A DNA stretch of 64,000 nucleotides from Lysobacterales bacterium (GTDB lineage Bacteria > Pseudomonadota > Gammaproteobacteria > Xanthomonadales > Wenzhouxiangellaceae), in NCBI GenBank assembly GCA_002722315.1, contig PBLG01000001.1, forward strand, positions 1 to 64,000, given 5' to 3'. Positions 17,942-26,439 of this stretch are shown here, one piece after another. The translations under genes were made by a program, and so were the position numbers. The notes under the pieces were generated by a model. The model saw only the letters and a program-made list of their open reading frames with translations. It was not told the origin of the DNA and ran no database searches. Each line of letters opens with the position of its first letter. Position 1 is the first letter of the stretch.

Positions 17942-17967
17942 GACAATCGTGCCCAACGGGCAAGCGA

Positions 17968-17990
17968 TGACCACCGGAGGCCGGTGGTCA
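17968..17990. terminator. Bidirectional hairpin between convergent genes
   Basis: tgaccaccgg and ccggtggtca form perfect 10-bp arms around a 3-base loop, between the C25 gene (ends 17941) and the convergent DUF11 gene (ends 18012). There is no U-tract on the plus strand, so it may be a weak or Rho-assisted terminator. Confidence 0.55.
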
Positions 17991-18011
17991 CCGTGGAATG
18001 ACTCGGCCCGA

Positions 18012-19352
18012 TCAGGCCAGTCTACGGCTCAGGGCGGCGCCGCCGAACAGCGCCAGCGCAGCGAACAGCGCCAGCAGCGACCAGATGCTCAGCGTCGGTA
18101 CCGCGACCGGTGCGCCGAGGACGGTATCTCCGTCGGTTGCGCTTTCGTCGCCGGGAACGGGATCCGTTGCAGATGCCGAACTGATCGTCGCGGTATTGCT
18201 CAGGGTGCCGGTAGCGTCCAGCGGGATTCCGCAGATCGCGGTGTAGGTCACGGTGGACCCGACCGGCATGGTCAGTGTGTCGCTCAGGGTTCCGCTTCCA
18301 TCGGTGTTGCCGGTGGCGCCGCCGGTGGCCGAGCTGGTCCAGCTGCAGCCGGTCAACGGGGCCGGGAACACGTCGCTGACAAGCGCATCGCTTACCGCGG
18401 AAGGACCGCTGTTCTGCGCCACGATGGTGTAACTGATGGGCGTGCCGGCCAGGTGCTGGGTCTTGCCGTCGGTCTTGCTGATCGAAAGATCGGCCGAAGC
18501 ATTCAGCGTGGAGACGTCGGTCGCGCTGTCGTTGCCCGCGGCGGGGTCGGTGACAAGCGTGGACGAGATCGTGGCGGTATTGCTCAGGTCGCCGGTCGCC
18601 GCGGGATCCACATCGCAGGTGGCCGTGTAGGTGACCGACGATCCAGCCGGCATGGCCAGCGTGTCGGCGAGGTTGCCGCCGGCGTTCGTGTTGCCGGTGG
18701 CGCCGCCCGACGCCACGCTTGTCCAGCTGCAGTTGCTCAGCGGTGCGCCAAACGTGTCGCCGACCAGCGCGTCGCTGACGTCGGACGGGCCGGCGTTGGC
18801 GGCCACGATGGTATAGCTGACCGGCGTTCCCGGCGTATGCGAGGCCTGGTTGTCGGTCTTGGTGACCGAAAGGTCGGCGGACGGGACAAGCGTGGAAGAG
18901 ACGGTGCTTTCGTTGTCGGCCAGGTTGGGGTCGGTCAGTGACGCGTCGGCGGTAATCGTCGCCGTGTTGTCGAGGTTGCCCGTGGCTGCCGGATCGATGT
19001 CGCAGGTCGCTGTGTAGGTTGCGGTCCCGTTGACCAGCAAGGACACCGTGTCGCTGATGTTGCCGACCCCGGCCGCCGTGCAGCTCGAGCCGGCCGAGGC
19101 CGTACACGTCCAGGCGCAACCGCTCAGCGAGGCTGCGAACGTATCGGCAACCGTTGTCGTGCCCGCCGCATCGTTGGGGCCGGCATTTTCAGCGACGATG
19201 CTGTAGGTGATCTGCGCGCCGGGCGTCGCGGTCGGGCTGACGACGGTCTTGTCGATGCTCAGATCGGCGCTCAGGATGCCGGCGCGACCGTTTACCGCGG
19301 TCAGGGTCAGGATGGTTGTCGCGCACAGCGCAAGCCAGGTAGTCGCTTTCAT
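18012..19352 (-). CDS. DUF11-repeat surface protein with IPTL-CTERM sorting signal
   Basis: A 446-aa protein: signal peptide (ending near VNGRAG), then three tandem DUF11 modules, each beginning ADLSIDKT/ADLSVTKT/ADLSISKT and ending in TNTATI-like strands. The C terminus is PTLSIWSLLALFAALALFGGAALSRRLA, an IPTL-CTERM signal: PTLS-x-W, a transmembrane helix and an RR end. IPTL-CTERM proteins are thought to be sorted to the surface by a dedicated exosortase-like enzyme; none is visible here. DUF11 modules are beta-sandwich stalk domains. Preceded by 260 bp with a repeated 20-mer. Confidence 0.85.
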   Translation of the reverse strand: MKATTWLALCATTILTLTAVNGRAGILSADLSIDKTVVSPTATPGAQITYSIVAENAGPNDAAGTTTVADTFAASLSGCAWTCTASAGSSCTAAGVGNISDTVSLLVNGTATYTATCDIDPAATGNLDNTATITADASLTDPNLADNESTVSSTLVPSADLSVTKTDNQASHTPGTPVSYTIVAANAGPSDVSDALVGDTFGAPLSNCSWTSVASGGATGNTNAGGNLADTLAMPAGSSVTYTATCDVDPAATGDLSNTATISSTLVTDPAAGNDSATDVSTLNASADLSISKTDGKTQHLAGTPISYTIVAQNSGPSAVSDALVSDVFPAPLTGCSWTSSATGGATGNTDGSGTLSDTLTMPVGSTVTYTAICGIPLDATGTLSNTATISSASATDPVPGDESATDGDTVLGAPVAVPTLSIWSLLALFAALALFGGAALSRRLA

Positions 19353-19371
19353 TTTTATTCTCCCTCAAACA

Positions 19372-19391
19372 CGATCCTGTACGGGATCCGG
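19372..19391. repeat. 20-bp repeat copy 1 (cgatcctgtacgggatccgg)
   Basis: This 20-mer recurs with one difference (cgatcctgtacgggctccgg) at about 19578-19597, near the end of the sulfatase-like gene. The two lie about 206 bp apart in the 260-bp gap upstream of the DUF11 gene. Nothing else was recognised in that gap. Function unknown. Confidence 0.6.
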
Positions 19392-19611
19392 CTCGTGCCG
19401 TTCTGCAATGGCAGAGCGACCGGGCGAAAATCCCGCGATTCGTCAAGTCCGAAAATGTCCCCTTTGGCTGGCAGCGTGCTCCCGACCGCAGCGAAAAGTC
19501 ACGAACTCGAGCTGAAATTACCCCGGCAGTATAGAGTCTGGCCGCGCGGATGTATAGCGCCGGGAAAAAACCGCACTCGATCCTGTACGGGCTCCGGATG
19601 CGCGTGGCTGG

Positions 19612-21822
19612 TCATGAGTCACCCAGCAAGTCGCTCGCGGCCCGCGCCTCGGCGCTGGCCGGGGCGATCGCCCGAAGTGCACCCAGCGCCGCCCGGGCGG
19701 CGTCGCGATTACCCGCCCGTTGCTCGACGGTAATCAATGCGGCGTGGGCCTTCAAGTAGCCCGGCGCCAGCTCGATCGCCCTCCGGAAATACGCCGCGGC
19801 TTCTTCCAGCCGGGCGTCCTCGAACAGGAATGCGCCGTAGTTGAAGCTGGCCTTGGCGTAATAGGGGCCTTCCGCCAGGGCACGCCGGAACTCGGCTTCC
19901 GCCTGGTCCGGACGGCCGTTGCGGGCCCAGTGCACGGCGAGATCGACGCGTGCCGGCGCGAACTCGGGGTTTCGGCGCAGCGCGCGCTGCAGCGATTCCA
20001 GCGCGCGCTCGGGATTCCCTGTCTGCTGGTAGAAGCTCGAAAGCAGCCAGAGTGCCCGCGCACTTTCGGTCTTGCCGGAAAAGTCTTCGAGAATTTCGAT
20101 CGCGGCGCTGTGATCTCCCCGCTGGAAACGCTCCGCCGCCAGCTTCATCAGGAGTTCCGGCGAGACGGTACCGGTCGCCTGGAGCTCCCGGACGATTTCC
20201 CAGGATTCGTCGAGCTGGCCGGCGCCGGCCAGCGCCGATGCGTGGAGTTCGCGGTACATCGGGCTGTTGCCGTCGGTCTCGACCAGCTTGCGGGTGTAGT
20301 GCAGCGCGTCGATCGGTCGCTCCTTGAACAGGAGATGCTTGGCGGCGCTCATGCGATTCAGATCGGTCACGCGATCCTGTGGCGCGACCCCATCGTCGAG
20401 CAGCACTTCGCGGATCTCTTCTCCACCCTCGCCGCTACCGTGCAGATACCCCAGAGACTGCAGGCGCCTGACCAGCTCCGGCTCCAGGGCCTGCGTGGTG
20501 GCGGCCTGTTCGGCGGCATGCTCCTGGATGAAGACGGCAAGCGCCTCGCGCAAGCGCTGCGCCTCGCCAGGATCCGTCGAGCTAAGATCGGACAATTCAT
20601 CGGGGTCTGCGGAGAGGTCGTACAGCTCCGGCCGCGGGCCGTGAATGTACTTGTGATCCCCATCGTAGAGCACGCGTAACTCGCCCCAGCCGTGGGTAAG
20701 TCTCGGTGACAGGTTCTCTGCGTAGTACTGAGGCGTGTAAACCGATTCCTCTGCCGGACCGTCGGTGTCCCCGGACCAGAGCGACGTCAGCGATTGCCCA
20801 TGGATTTCGGCGGGTATTTCAATACCAAGAAGGTCAAGAATCGTCGGTACGATATCGACCGTACCCACGCGCGCATCGATTACCCGGGCCTGTTCCTGCC
20901 CGAGCCCCGGCGGGCGAATTATCAGCGGTACGTGCAGCGTCGAGTCGTAGGCCAGAACCGCGTGGGTGACTTCGTTGTGCTCGCCCAGGCCCTCGCCGTG
21001 GTCGGCCGTCATCACGATCAGCGTGCGGTCAAGCTTGCCCAGACGCTTCAATTGATCGAGCATGTGGCCAAGGCGTGAATCGGCATAGGCGATTTCGCCG
21101 TCGTACAGGTCGTCGGCGTAAAGCTGGTCGTAGGGCGGCGGCGGCTCGAACGGCTGGTGCGGGTCGAAATAATGCAGCCAGAGAAAAAACGGCTCCTCGT
21201 CCAGGTTATCAAGCCAGGGAATTACCGCTTCGTTAACCTGGGCGGCCCGACGTTCGTCGAAGAACATCTCCTTTTTCGGCGCGCGCTCGCCGAGATAGTC
21301 CTCGTACATCCCGGTCAGGTGGTCGTCGAACAGGTCGAAGCCCTGGTCGAAGCCGAAGCGGGAAATCACGGGAAAGGCGCCAACCGCCGCGGCCGTCGCA
21401 TAGCCGTGGTCGCCCAGGATTTCGGCCAGCGTCCGGTTTTGCTCGGAAAGCACGAACAGCCCGTTGTCCCGGACGCCATGACCGGTCGGATACAGGCCCG
21501 TGAGAATCGTCGAGTGAGACGGTGCCGTGATCGGTGCCACGCTCACCGCGTTGGCGAATCGGATCCCCTCATTGGCGAGCCCATCGAGCGCCGGCGTCTG
21601 GATTCGGTCGTTTCCGTAACTGCCGATTCGGTCGGCCCGGGTCGTATCGAAGGTCACCAGCAGGACGTTCCACGGCTGCGGCCGGGTTTCGCAGCTGCCG
21701 AGCAGCAGGGCAAGGGCGATCAGTGAAATGGCGCGGACGCCACGAAACCTCTGAAATGGGATCCGCGCAGCGTTGTTCACAGGTCTCCCGGTTCGCCGGA
21801 ATCGTTCGAATACTGAATTCAC
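19612..21822 (-). CDS. Sulfatase-like (alkaline phosphatase superfamily) TPR lipoprotein
   Basis: A 736-aa protein with an N-terminal lipobox (LALLLGSC44). Residues 50-430 form a sulfatase-like hydrolase: WNVLLVTFDTTRADRIGSYG (metal-binding Asp), PITAPSHSTILTGLYP, and LIVMTADHGEGLGEHN (metal-binding Asp-His). The nucleophile position, which in true sulfatases is Cys/Ser in C-x-P-x-R, is here T99-A-P-S-H, so formylglycine cannot form. A phosphoesterase, phosphotransferase or degenerate role is more likely. The C-terminal 250 residues hold about five TPRs (NPERALESLQRALRRNPEFAPARVDLA). Last gene of a three-gene operon; start overlaps the PPIase stop by 4 bp. Confidence 0.85.
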   Translation of the reverse strand: MNSVFERFRRTGRPVNNAARIPFQRFRGVRAISLIALALLLGSCETRPQPWNVLLVTFDTTRADRIGSYGNDRIQTPALDGLANEGIRFANAVSVAPITAPSHSTILTGLYPTGHGVRDNGLFVLSEQNRTLAEILGDHGYATAAAVGAFPVISRFGFDQGFDLFDDHLTGMYEDYLGERAPKKEMFFDERRAAQVNEAVIPWLDNLDEEPFFLWLHYFDPHQPFEPPPPYDQLYADDLYDGEIAYADSRLGHMLDQLKRLGKLDRTLIVMTADHGEGLGEHNEVTHAVLAYDSTLHVPLIIRPPGLGQEQARVIDARVGTVDIVPTILDLLGIEIPAEIHGQSLTSLWSGDTDGPAEESVYTPQYYAENLSPRLTHGWGELRVLYDGDHKYIHGPRPELYDLSADPDELSDLSSTDPGEAQRLREALAVFIQEHAAEQAATTQALEPELVRRLQSLGYLHGSGEGGEEIREVLLDDGVAPQDRVTDLNRMSAAKHLLFKERPIDALHYTRKLVETDGNSPMYRELHASALAGAGQLDESWEIVRELQATGTVSPELLMKLAAERFQRGDHSAAIEILEDFSGKTESARALWLLSSFYQQTGNPERALESLQRALRRNPEFAPARVDLAVHWARNGRPDQAEAEFRRALAEGPYYAKASFNYGAFLFEDARLEEAAAYFRRAIELAPGYLKAHAALITVEQRAGNRDAARAALGALRAIAPASAEARAASDLLGDS

Positions 21823-23597
21823 GATTCCTCGAAAAGTGCGTCAAGCTGTTCCGCGGTGATTTCCGGTCCGGGACGTCCGACTGCCCGCAGGGTGCCCAGG
21901 CGTTCCGGAAACAATTCGAATCCGGCGGCGTCGAGAACTTCGCGCTCCAGGCTCTCGTACTCCTCGCTTGTGTACTGACGCAGAAAGGCTTCTGCCACGG
22001 CATCGCGGACTTCTTCGAACGAACGCGGCTCGAACTCGCGCCGCGCCACGACCTGGAACAGTGCAATGCCCTGCTCCGTGTTCAGCGGGGCCACCAGCTC
22101 GCCCTCGCCGGCGGGCGCAATCAGCGGCGGCAGCTTCGGATTGATGCCTCCGATCTGCCGCAAGGTATTCCAGCCGAGGTCATCGATCTCGCCACCGGTT
22201 TCACGCTGCAGTGCGTCCAGCCCGGGCGTGTCGGCCGCCGAGACCGCTTCCATCCTCGTCATCAGGGCCTCGCCCATCGCTGCATCGTCGTAGGCAACCC
22301 GCAAACGTCGCAAATTCCACTGTACCGCGGGCGTGAACTGCCCGATGTTGCTTTGATAGAAAAGCCTCAGTCGTTGCGGATCCGCGTCAACGCGATCGAG
22401 CAGGCGCTGCTCGCGCATTCGAGCGGTCAAGGCGTCGTCTTCCCAGATCGCCATCAGTCGGGCGACAGCGGTTTCATCGATGCGGCCTTCACGCTGACAT
22501 TGTTCGAAGACTTTTTCGTGGCGCAGCATTCGCTCAAGTGCGGCCCACGCCGCATCGGTGGATACCCGGCCGGAGACGCCGCTGCCGGGCGATCCCGGCC
22601 CAATCATGCTGCGGCCCAAACGGAGCCTGAATTGCGCCAGGGTCAGCTGGTAGTCCGGCGACATCAGCACGGGGTCCTGTTCACCGCCTTGCTCAATCAA
22701 TCGGTTCAGCTCGTCACGGTCGACAATGCGCGCGGTCGGCGTTGCATTCAGGGCAGCGATTTCGTCCAGCGCTCCGCTCACCGATGCGGCTTCGAGCTGT
22801 GCCCGCAAGCTGGGTGCGACCTCCTGGAGGGTTGCCTTGCGCGCGGGAAGGATCTCGTCGACCTGAAAAAGATGCACGCCATCCGCCGAGACCAGGGGGC
22901 GGCTGGGAACGCCTTCTTCAAGTGAAAACACGATGTCCTCGAAGGTCTGGGGCAACTGCCCGCGAACAACCCAGCCGATGCTGCCCTGGCGATGGCGGCT
23001 CTCCGAATCGGATTCGCTTTGCGCCAGGCGCTGAAAGTTTTCGCCGCGGAGAATGCGCTCGCGCAGTTCCAGCATCGCCGATTCAGCCTCGGATTCTTCC
23101 TCTCCCGGTTCGAGCCGTTTGTAGATGTGAAACGTGGAGCGACGCTCCGGCGCCTGAAGTTGCTCGGCGCGAGCCTCGTACTCGGCACGGATTTGTTCTG
23201 CGGAGACATCGCCTGCTTCGGGCGCCAATTCGGCCAGACACGATTGCACGGCCAGTTGCCGACGGACGGCGGTCTGGCGCAGCCGAAAGTCGTCGGTGTC
23301 CGCCAGGCCTGTCTCCCGGGCTTCGACCAGGAGCCGGCGGTCAACGACGAGGGTGCGAATCAGTTGGTCGTACCAGGCGTCGAGATCTTCCCCGGGCGCC
23401 GGCCGTTCGCCCGCGGGCAGCGCGAGAATATGGGCATCGATGTCGCTGATCGTGACGGTGCCGCCGTCGAAACGGGCCACAACGCCTGCGGCGGGCGCTG
23501 CACCGGGGCTTCCCGGCACGGCGGTATCAGTTTGCTGGGTGTCCTGACAGCCACACAATGCTGCCGTCATGCCCAGCAGCATGAGCAAACGCTTCAT
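21819..23597 (-). CDS. Parvulin-type peptidyl-prolyl isomerase lipoprotein
   Basis: A 592-aa lipoprotein (MTAALCGC17 lipobox), so membrane-anchored in the periplasm. Residues 45-130 resemble a SurA-type chaperone arm (VTISDIDAHILALP). The PpiC/parvulin core follows (STFHIYKRLEPGEEE...LRGENFQRLAQSESDSESRHRQGSIGWVVRGQLPQTFEDIVFSLEEGVPSRPLVSADGVHLFQVDE). A second, diverged parvulin-like unit lies near the C terminus (EIDDLGWNTLRQIGG...LVAPLNTEQGIALFQVV). It probably assists folding of exported proteins of this locus; a partner of the same type is at 28.2-29.9 kb. Middle gene of the operon; 24 bp after the secreted-protein gene. Confidence 0.82.
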   Translation of the reverse strand: MKRLLMLLGMTAALCGCQDTQQTDTAVPGSPGAAPAAGVVARFDGGTVTISDIDAHILALPAGERPAPGEDLDAWYDQLIRTLVVDRRLLVEARETGLADTDDFRLRQTAVRRQLAVQSCLAELAPEAGDVSAEQIRAEYEARAEQLQAPERRSTFHIYKRLEPGEEESEAESAMLELRERILRGENFQRLAQSESDSESRHRQGSIGWVVRGQLPQTFEDIVFSLEEGVPSRPLVSADGVHLFQVDEILPARKATLQEVAPSLRAQLEAASVSGALDEIAALNATPTARIVDRDELNRLIEQGGEQDPVLMSPDYQLTLAQFRLRLGRSMIGPGSPGSGVSGRVSTDAAWAALERMLRHEKVFEQCQREGRIDETAVARLMAIWEDDALTARMREQRLLDRVDADPQRLRLFYQSNIGQFTPAVQWNLRRLRVAYDDAAMGEALMTRMEAVSAADTPGLDALQRETGGEIDDLGWNTLRQIGGINPKLPPLIAPAGEGELVAPLNTEQGIALFQVVARREFEPRSFEEVRDAVAEAFLRQYTSEEYESLEREVLDAAGFELFPERLGTLRAVGRPGPEITAEQLDALFEES

Positions 23598-23621
23598 TCG
23601 AAACCTGCCAGAGACTGCGGC

Positions 23622-24443
23622 TTATTCGATCCCGTACTCGATGAGTTCTACCGGCAGGATGTTGCCGCTGGCCCGTACGAGGCTGTTGAGCGTTCCGCCG
23701 AAATCGAAGGTGCCGGTGATGTTGGGGCCCTGGCCGCCGGTATAACCGACCACGCCATGGTGGCCCTGGCCGTTGGTGGTACCGGTGCCGAAGGCCGGTA
23801 CGTAAACGCTGGCGAAATCACCGAACAGTACGAAGAAGCTGCTGCCGGTGTAGGCGGCATTGATGCCAGAGAAGGTAACGGTTTCGGTCGTGGCCGTGCC
23901 CGGTGCGGTGAACGTGCTGAAGATGGCCATGGCGCCGCCGCCAACGGTCTGCGGACCCTCAATCACGAAACCGGCTGAGCTGGACGTGAAGGCCGGACCT
24001 TGAACGACGACCGCCTGCACCTGGGTCACGCTGCCGCTTGCCAGTACCGGTACGCCGGTGTGGGTATTGAAACGGTTGCCGATGATGGCGCCGCCGCCGA
24101 ACGTGGTGCCACCCACGCCGTCGTCGTAGGTGATGGTCCCTGGCGCCCGATTGGCCGCCGCGGTGCTGCCGCCTTCGCCACCCGATTGATTCTCAGCCTG
24201 CCGGTAGAAGCCGTCGGCCGGCGGCGTCGCGTTATTTTCGGCCCGATCGGCCTGCTTGACGGCGAACCAGATGCCACGTCGCTCATCGGGCGTCATGGCC
24301 TGGATCGCAGCTTTTCGCTCGGCCCGGCTCATGGCCTGGAGTTCGGCAACCCGACTCTCGAAGCCTGCGTCATTCGCCCAGGCAGGCGCGAGCGCAACAA
24401 CAAGGAAAAGGCTGGATACAGCTAGAATCCTGACGGTGATCAT
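23622..24443 (-). CDS. Secreted glycine-rich protein of unknown function
   Basis: About 273 aa from ATG 24443 (the track ORF begins 20 codons earlier, outside the signal peptide). Signal peptide MITVRILAVSSLFLVVALAPAWA. Then a charged helical segment (FESRVAELQAMSRAERKAAIQAMTPDERRGIWFAVKQADRAE). From about residue 90 follows a Gly/Thr-rich beta domain (TITYDDGVGGTTFGGGAIIGNRFNTHTG...). No recognised family. It is the promoter-proximal gene of the minus-strand operon with the PPIase and sulfatase-like protein, and so a candidate substrate of that PPIase. Confidence 0.7.
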   Translation of the reverse strand: MITVRILAVSSLFLVVALAPAWANDAGFESRVAELQAMSRAERKAAIQAMTPDERRGIWFAVKQADRAENNATPPADGFYRQAENQSGGEGGSTAAANRAPGTITYDDGVGGTTFGGGAIIGNRFNTHTGVPVLASGSVTQVQAVVVQGPAFTSSSAGFVIEGPQTVGGGAMAIFSTFTAPGTATTETVTFSGINAAYTGSSFFVLFGDFASVYVPAFGTGTTNGQGHHGVVGYTGGQGPNITGTFDFGGTLNSLVRASGNILPVELIEYGIE

Positions 24444-24638
24444 TCTCGGTTTCCCTCTATTCAGCCTCTCTGGTTCAAGGCCTTTGATGTGCGCAAATTC
24501 CAATGGAGCAGCGGCCTTTTGGAATCCGGCGCACTGACGATGGGCAATCTAGCGCATGGACGGTGGCGTGTCAACGACGGCGGCGAAGCGGGTGCGCGCC
24601 ACGGCACATATCTTTTCAGGCACTAATTCAATAAACTC

Positions 24639-26417
24639 ATGCATCCAGCAACGCGCTTCCCGAAAGGCCTTTTTCCCGAGATGTCAGGTTCTCCGTGCCG
24701 ATCCCCGGACGACGTTTCGCGCCATGTGCCCGGCGACGCACCGGCCCGTCGACGGAACGCGTTGGTAGGCGTGTCGAGTTCCCTCATGGTGTGTTTGGTC
24801 GCCATCCTCTTGCTCGCCGGCTGCGGCGAAGCGGTGGACCCGGGCCCTGAACCCCGTCGCCCTCCGGGCTTCGACCAGCTCGAACCCGCGGTGCAGGAAC
24901 AATTTGTCGAGTTGCTGGACCGGCTGGCCCGGGCGCGTGCGGATGCTGCACCGGCCCCCGAGATGGGCCGGGCATGGGGCGAGTTGGGAAAATGGTTCGA
25001 TGTATATCGCTTTCCCGATAGCGCCATGCACTGCTACCGGCAGGCGGCGCGGCTCGATGCCAATGAGCCACGCTGGTCCTACTACCTGGGCCTGTTGGCG
25101 GTCAACGATGGCGATCTGGATCTGGCCGTCGCCGCATTTGAAACCGCGGAGCGACTTGCACCCGAGTCGATCGCCGCACCAATGCAGCTGGCCGAGTTGA
25201 AGCTCAAGCGTGGCCAGGCCACGGAGGCGGGGGAACACTACCGCCGCGTTCTGGATACGGAGCCAGGCAATCTGGCCGCCTCTCTCGGTCTGGCACGCCT
25301 CCATCTGCAGAACCATGAAGCAGATCTGGCGCTAGAGCTGCTGAAACCGCACCTCGGCGACGAAGCGCGGGTGCCCGCCGAACTTCGCTACCTGGCCGCG
25401 CAGGCCCATCGCCTGCGCGGGGACGCGGAACTTGCTCGACGGCAGCTCGACCTTTTGCCCGAAGACCACGGCGACAGGACGCCGCTCGGCGTTCAGGATC
25501 CATGGCGCAACGAGCTGATGGCGATCAAGGTGAATTCCAATCACCTCACTCGGCTCGGCATCCGAGCCTCCCGCCAGGGCAATTTTCGCCTGGCGGCGCG
25601 CTATTCCGGCAGGGCGGCAGCGCTGAATCCGGACAACGCCGAACTTCGCACCAATTACGCCGCGTCGCTGCTGGCCCTCGGCCGAGCCGGAGATGCGCTG
25701 GAACAGGTCGACAAGGCGTTGGCGCAGGACCCGAATCTGGCGCGCGCCTACCTGGTTAAAGGCGGTGTCCGCCTGCGCCTCGGCGACCGGTTGGGCGCTC
25801 GTGAGGCATTCCTGGGCGCGTTGGCACTTGACGGCGGCCTGAAGGATGCGCGCCGTCATCTCGGGCGCATCTACCAGCAAATGGGCGAAACCGAACTGGC
25901 GATCGATCAATACGCTGAACTGCGCAAACGGTATCGGGAGGCTCACCAGGCGCGTTTCTGGCACGCGGCGTTGCTGGCGTCCCTGGGACGATTCGATCAG
26001 GCGATGGCCGCGCTGGACGCCGACCTCGAGGTGCACCCGCAAAGTCCGTTGCTTCGGCTTCTCAGGGTCCGGATACTCGCAACGGCGTCCGGTAAATCCT
26101 CGAGTGGCCCGGTCGAGGCAGCCGCACTGTTTGCCGGGCTGGCGCCATATGAGCATGACGTCTATTCAATCGAATCGGCAGCCATGGTTGCCGCAGCGCT
26201 GGGCTACCATGCCGACGCCGTCGAACTGCAGCGAAGAGCGATTGCCGTACTGGAGACACTGCCGGAAGGCGAACCAGCCCGTATCGCCCGCCGCCGCCTG
26301 GTGCTGTATAGCGAGCAGAAAGCCTGCCACACGCCTTGGCAGCGCGGCGAACTGTTGATCACGAAGCCGGTTGACGCGCCGATCGGCACCCAGGAATGGA
26401 TGGAAAGCCCGCATTGA
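24639..26417 (+). CDS. TPR lipoprotein
   Basis: A 592-aa TPR protein with a lipoprotein signal (LMVCLVAILLLAGCGEA). At least eight TPR-like units follow from about residue 105 (SAMHCYRQAARLDANEPRWSYYLGLLAVNDGDLDLAVAAFETAERLAPES...). TPRs are protein-binding scaffolds. The annotated start (ATG 24639) leaves a 50-residue leader before the hydrophobic segment; ATG 24681 or a later start is possible. First gene of the plus-strand operon TPR-UnbV-PPIase, divergent from the operon at 19.6-24.4 kb. Confidence 0.82.
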   Translation: MHPATRFPKGLFPEMSGSPCRSPDDVSRHVPGDAPARRRNALVGVSSSLMVCLVAILLLAGCGEAVDPGPEPRRPPGFDQLEPAVQEQFVELLDRLARARADAAPAPEMGRAWGELGKWFDVYRFPDSAMHCYRQAARLDANEPRWSYYLGLLAVNDGDLDLAVAAFETAERLAPESIAAPMQLAELKLKRGQATEAGEHYRRVLDTEPGNLAASLGLARLHLQNHEADLALELLKPHLGDEARVPAELRYLAAQAHRLRGDAELARRQLDLLPEDHGDRTPLGVQDPWRNELMAIKVNSNHLTRLGIRASRQGNFRLAARYSGRAAALNPDNAELRTNYAASLLALGRAGDALEQVDKALAQDPNLARAYLVKGGVRLRLGDRLGAREAFLGALALDGGLKDARRHLGRIYQQMGETELAIDQYAELRKRYREAHQARFWHAALLASLGRFDQAMAALDADLEVHPQSPLLRLLRVRILATASGKSSSGPVEAAALFAGLAPYEHDVYSIESAAMVAAALGYHADAVELQRRAIAVLETLPEGEPARIARRRLVLYSEQKACHTPWQRGELLITKPVDAPIGTQEWMESPH

Positions 26418-26439
26418 CGATTCAGATGGATTCCAGCGA

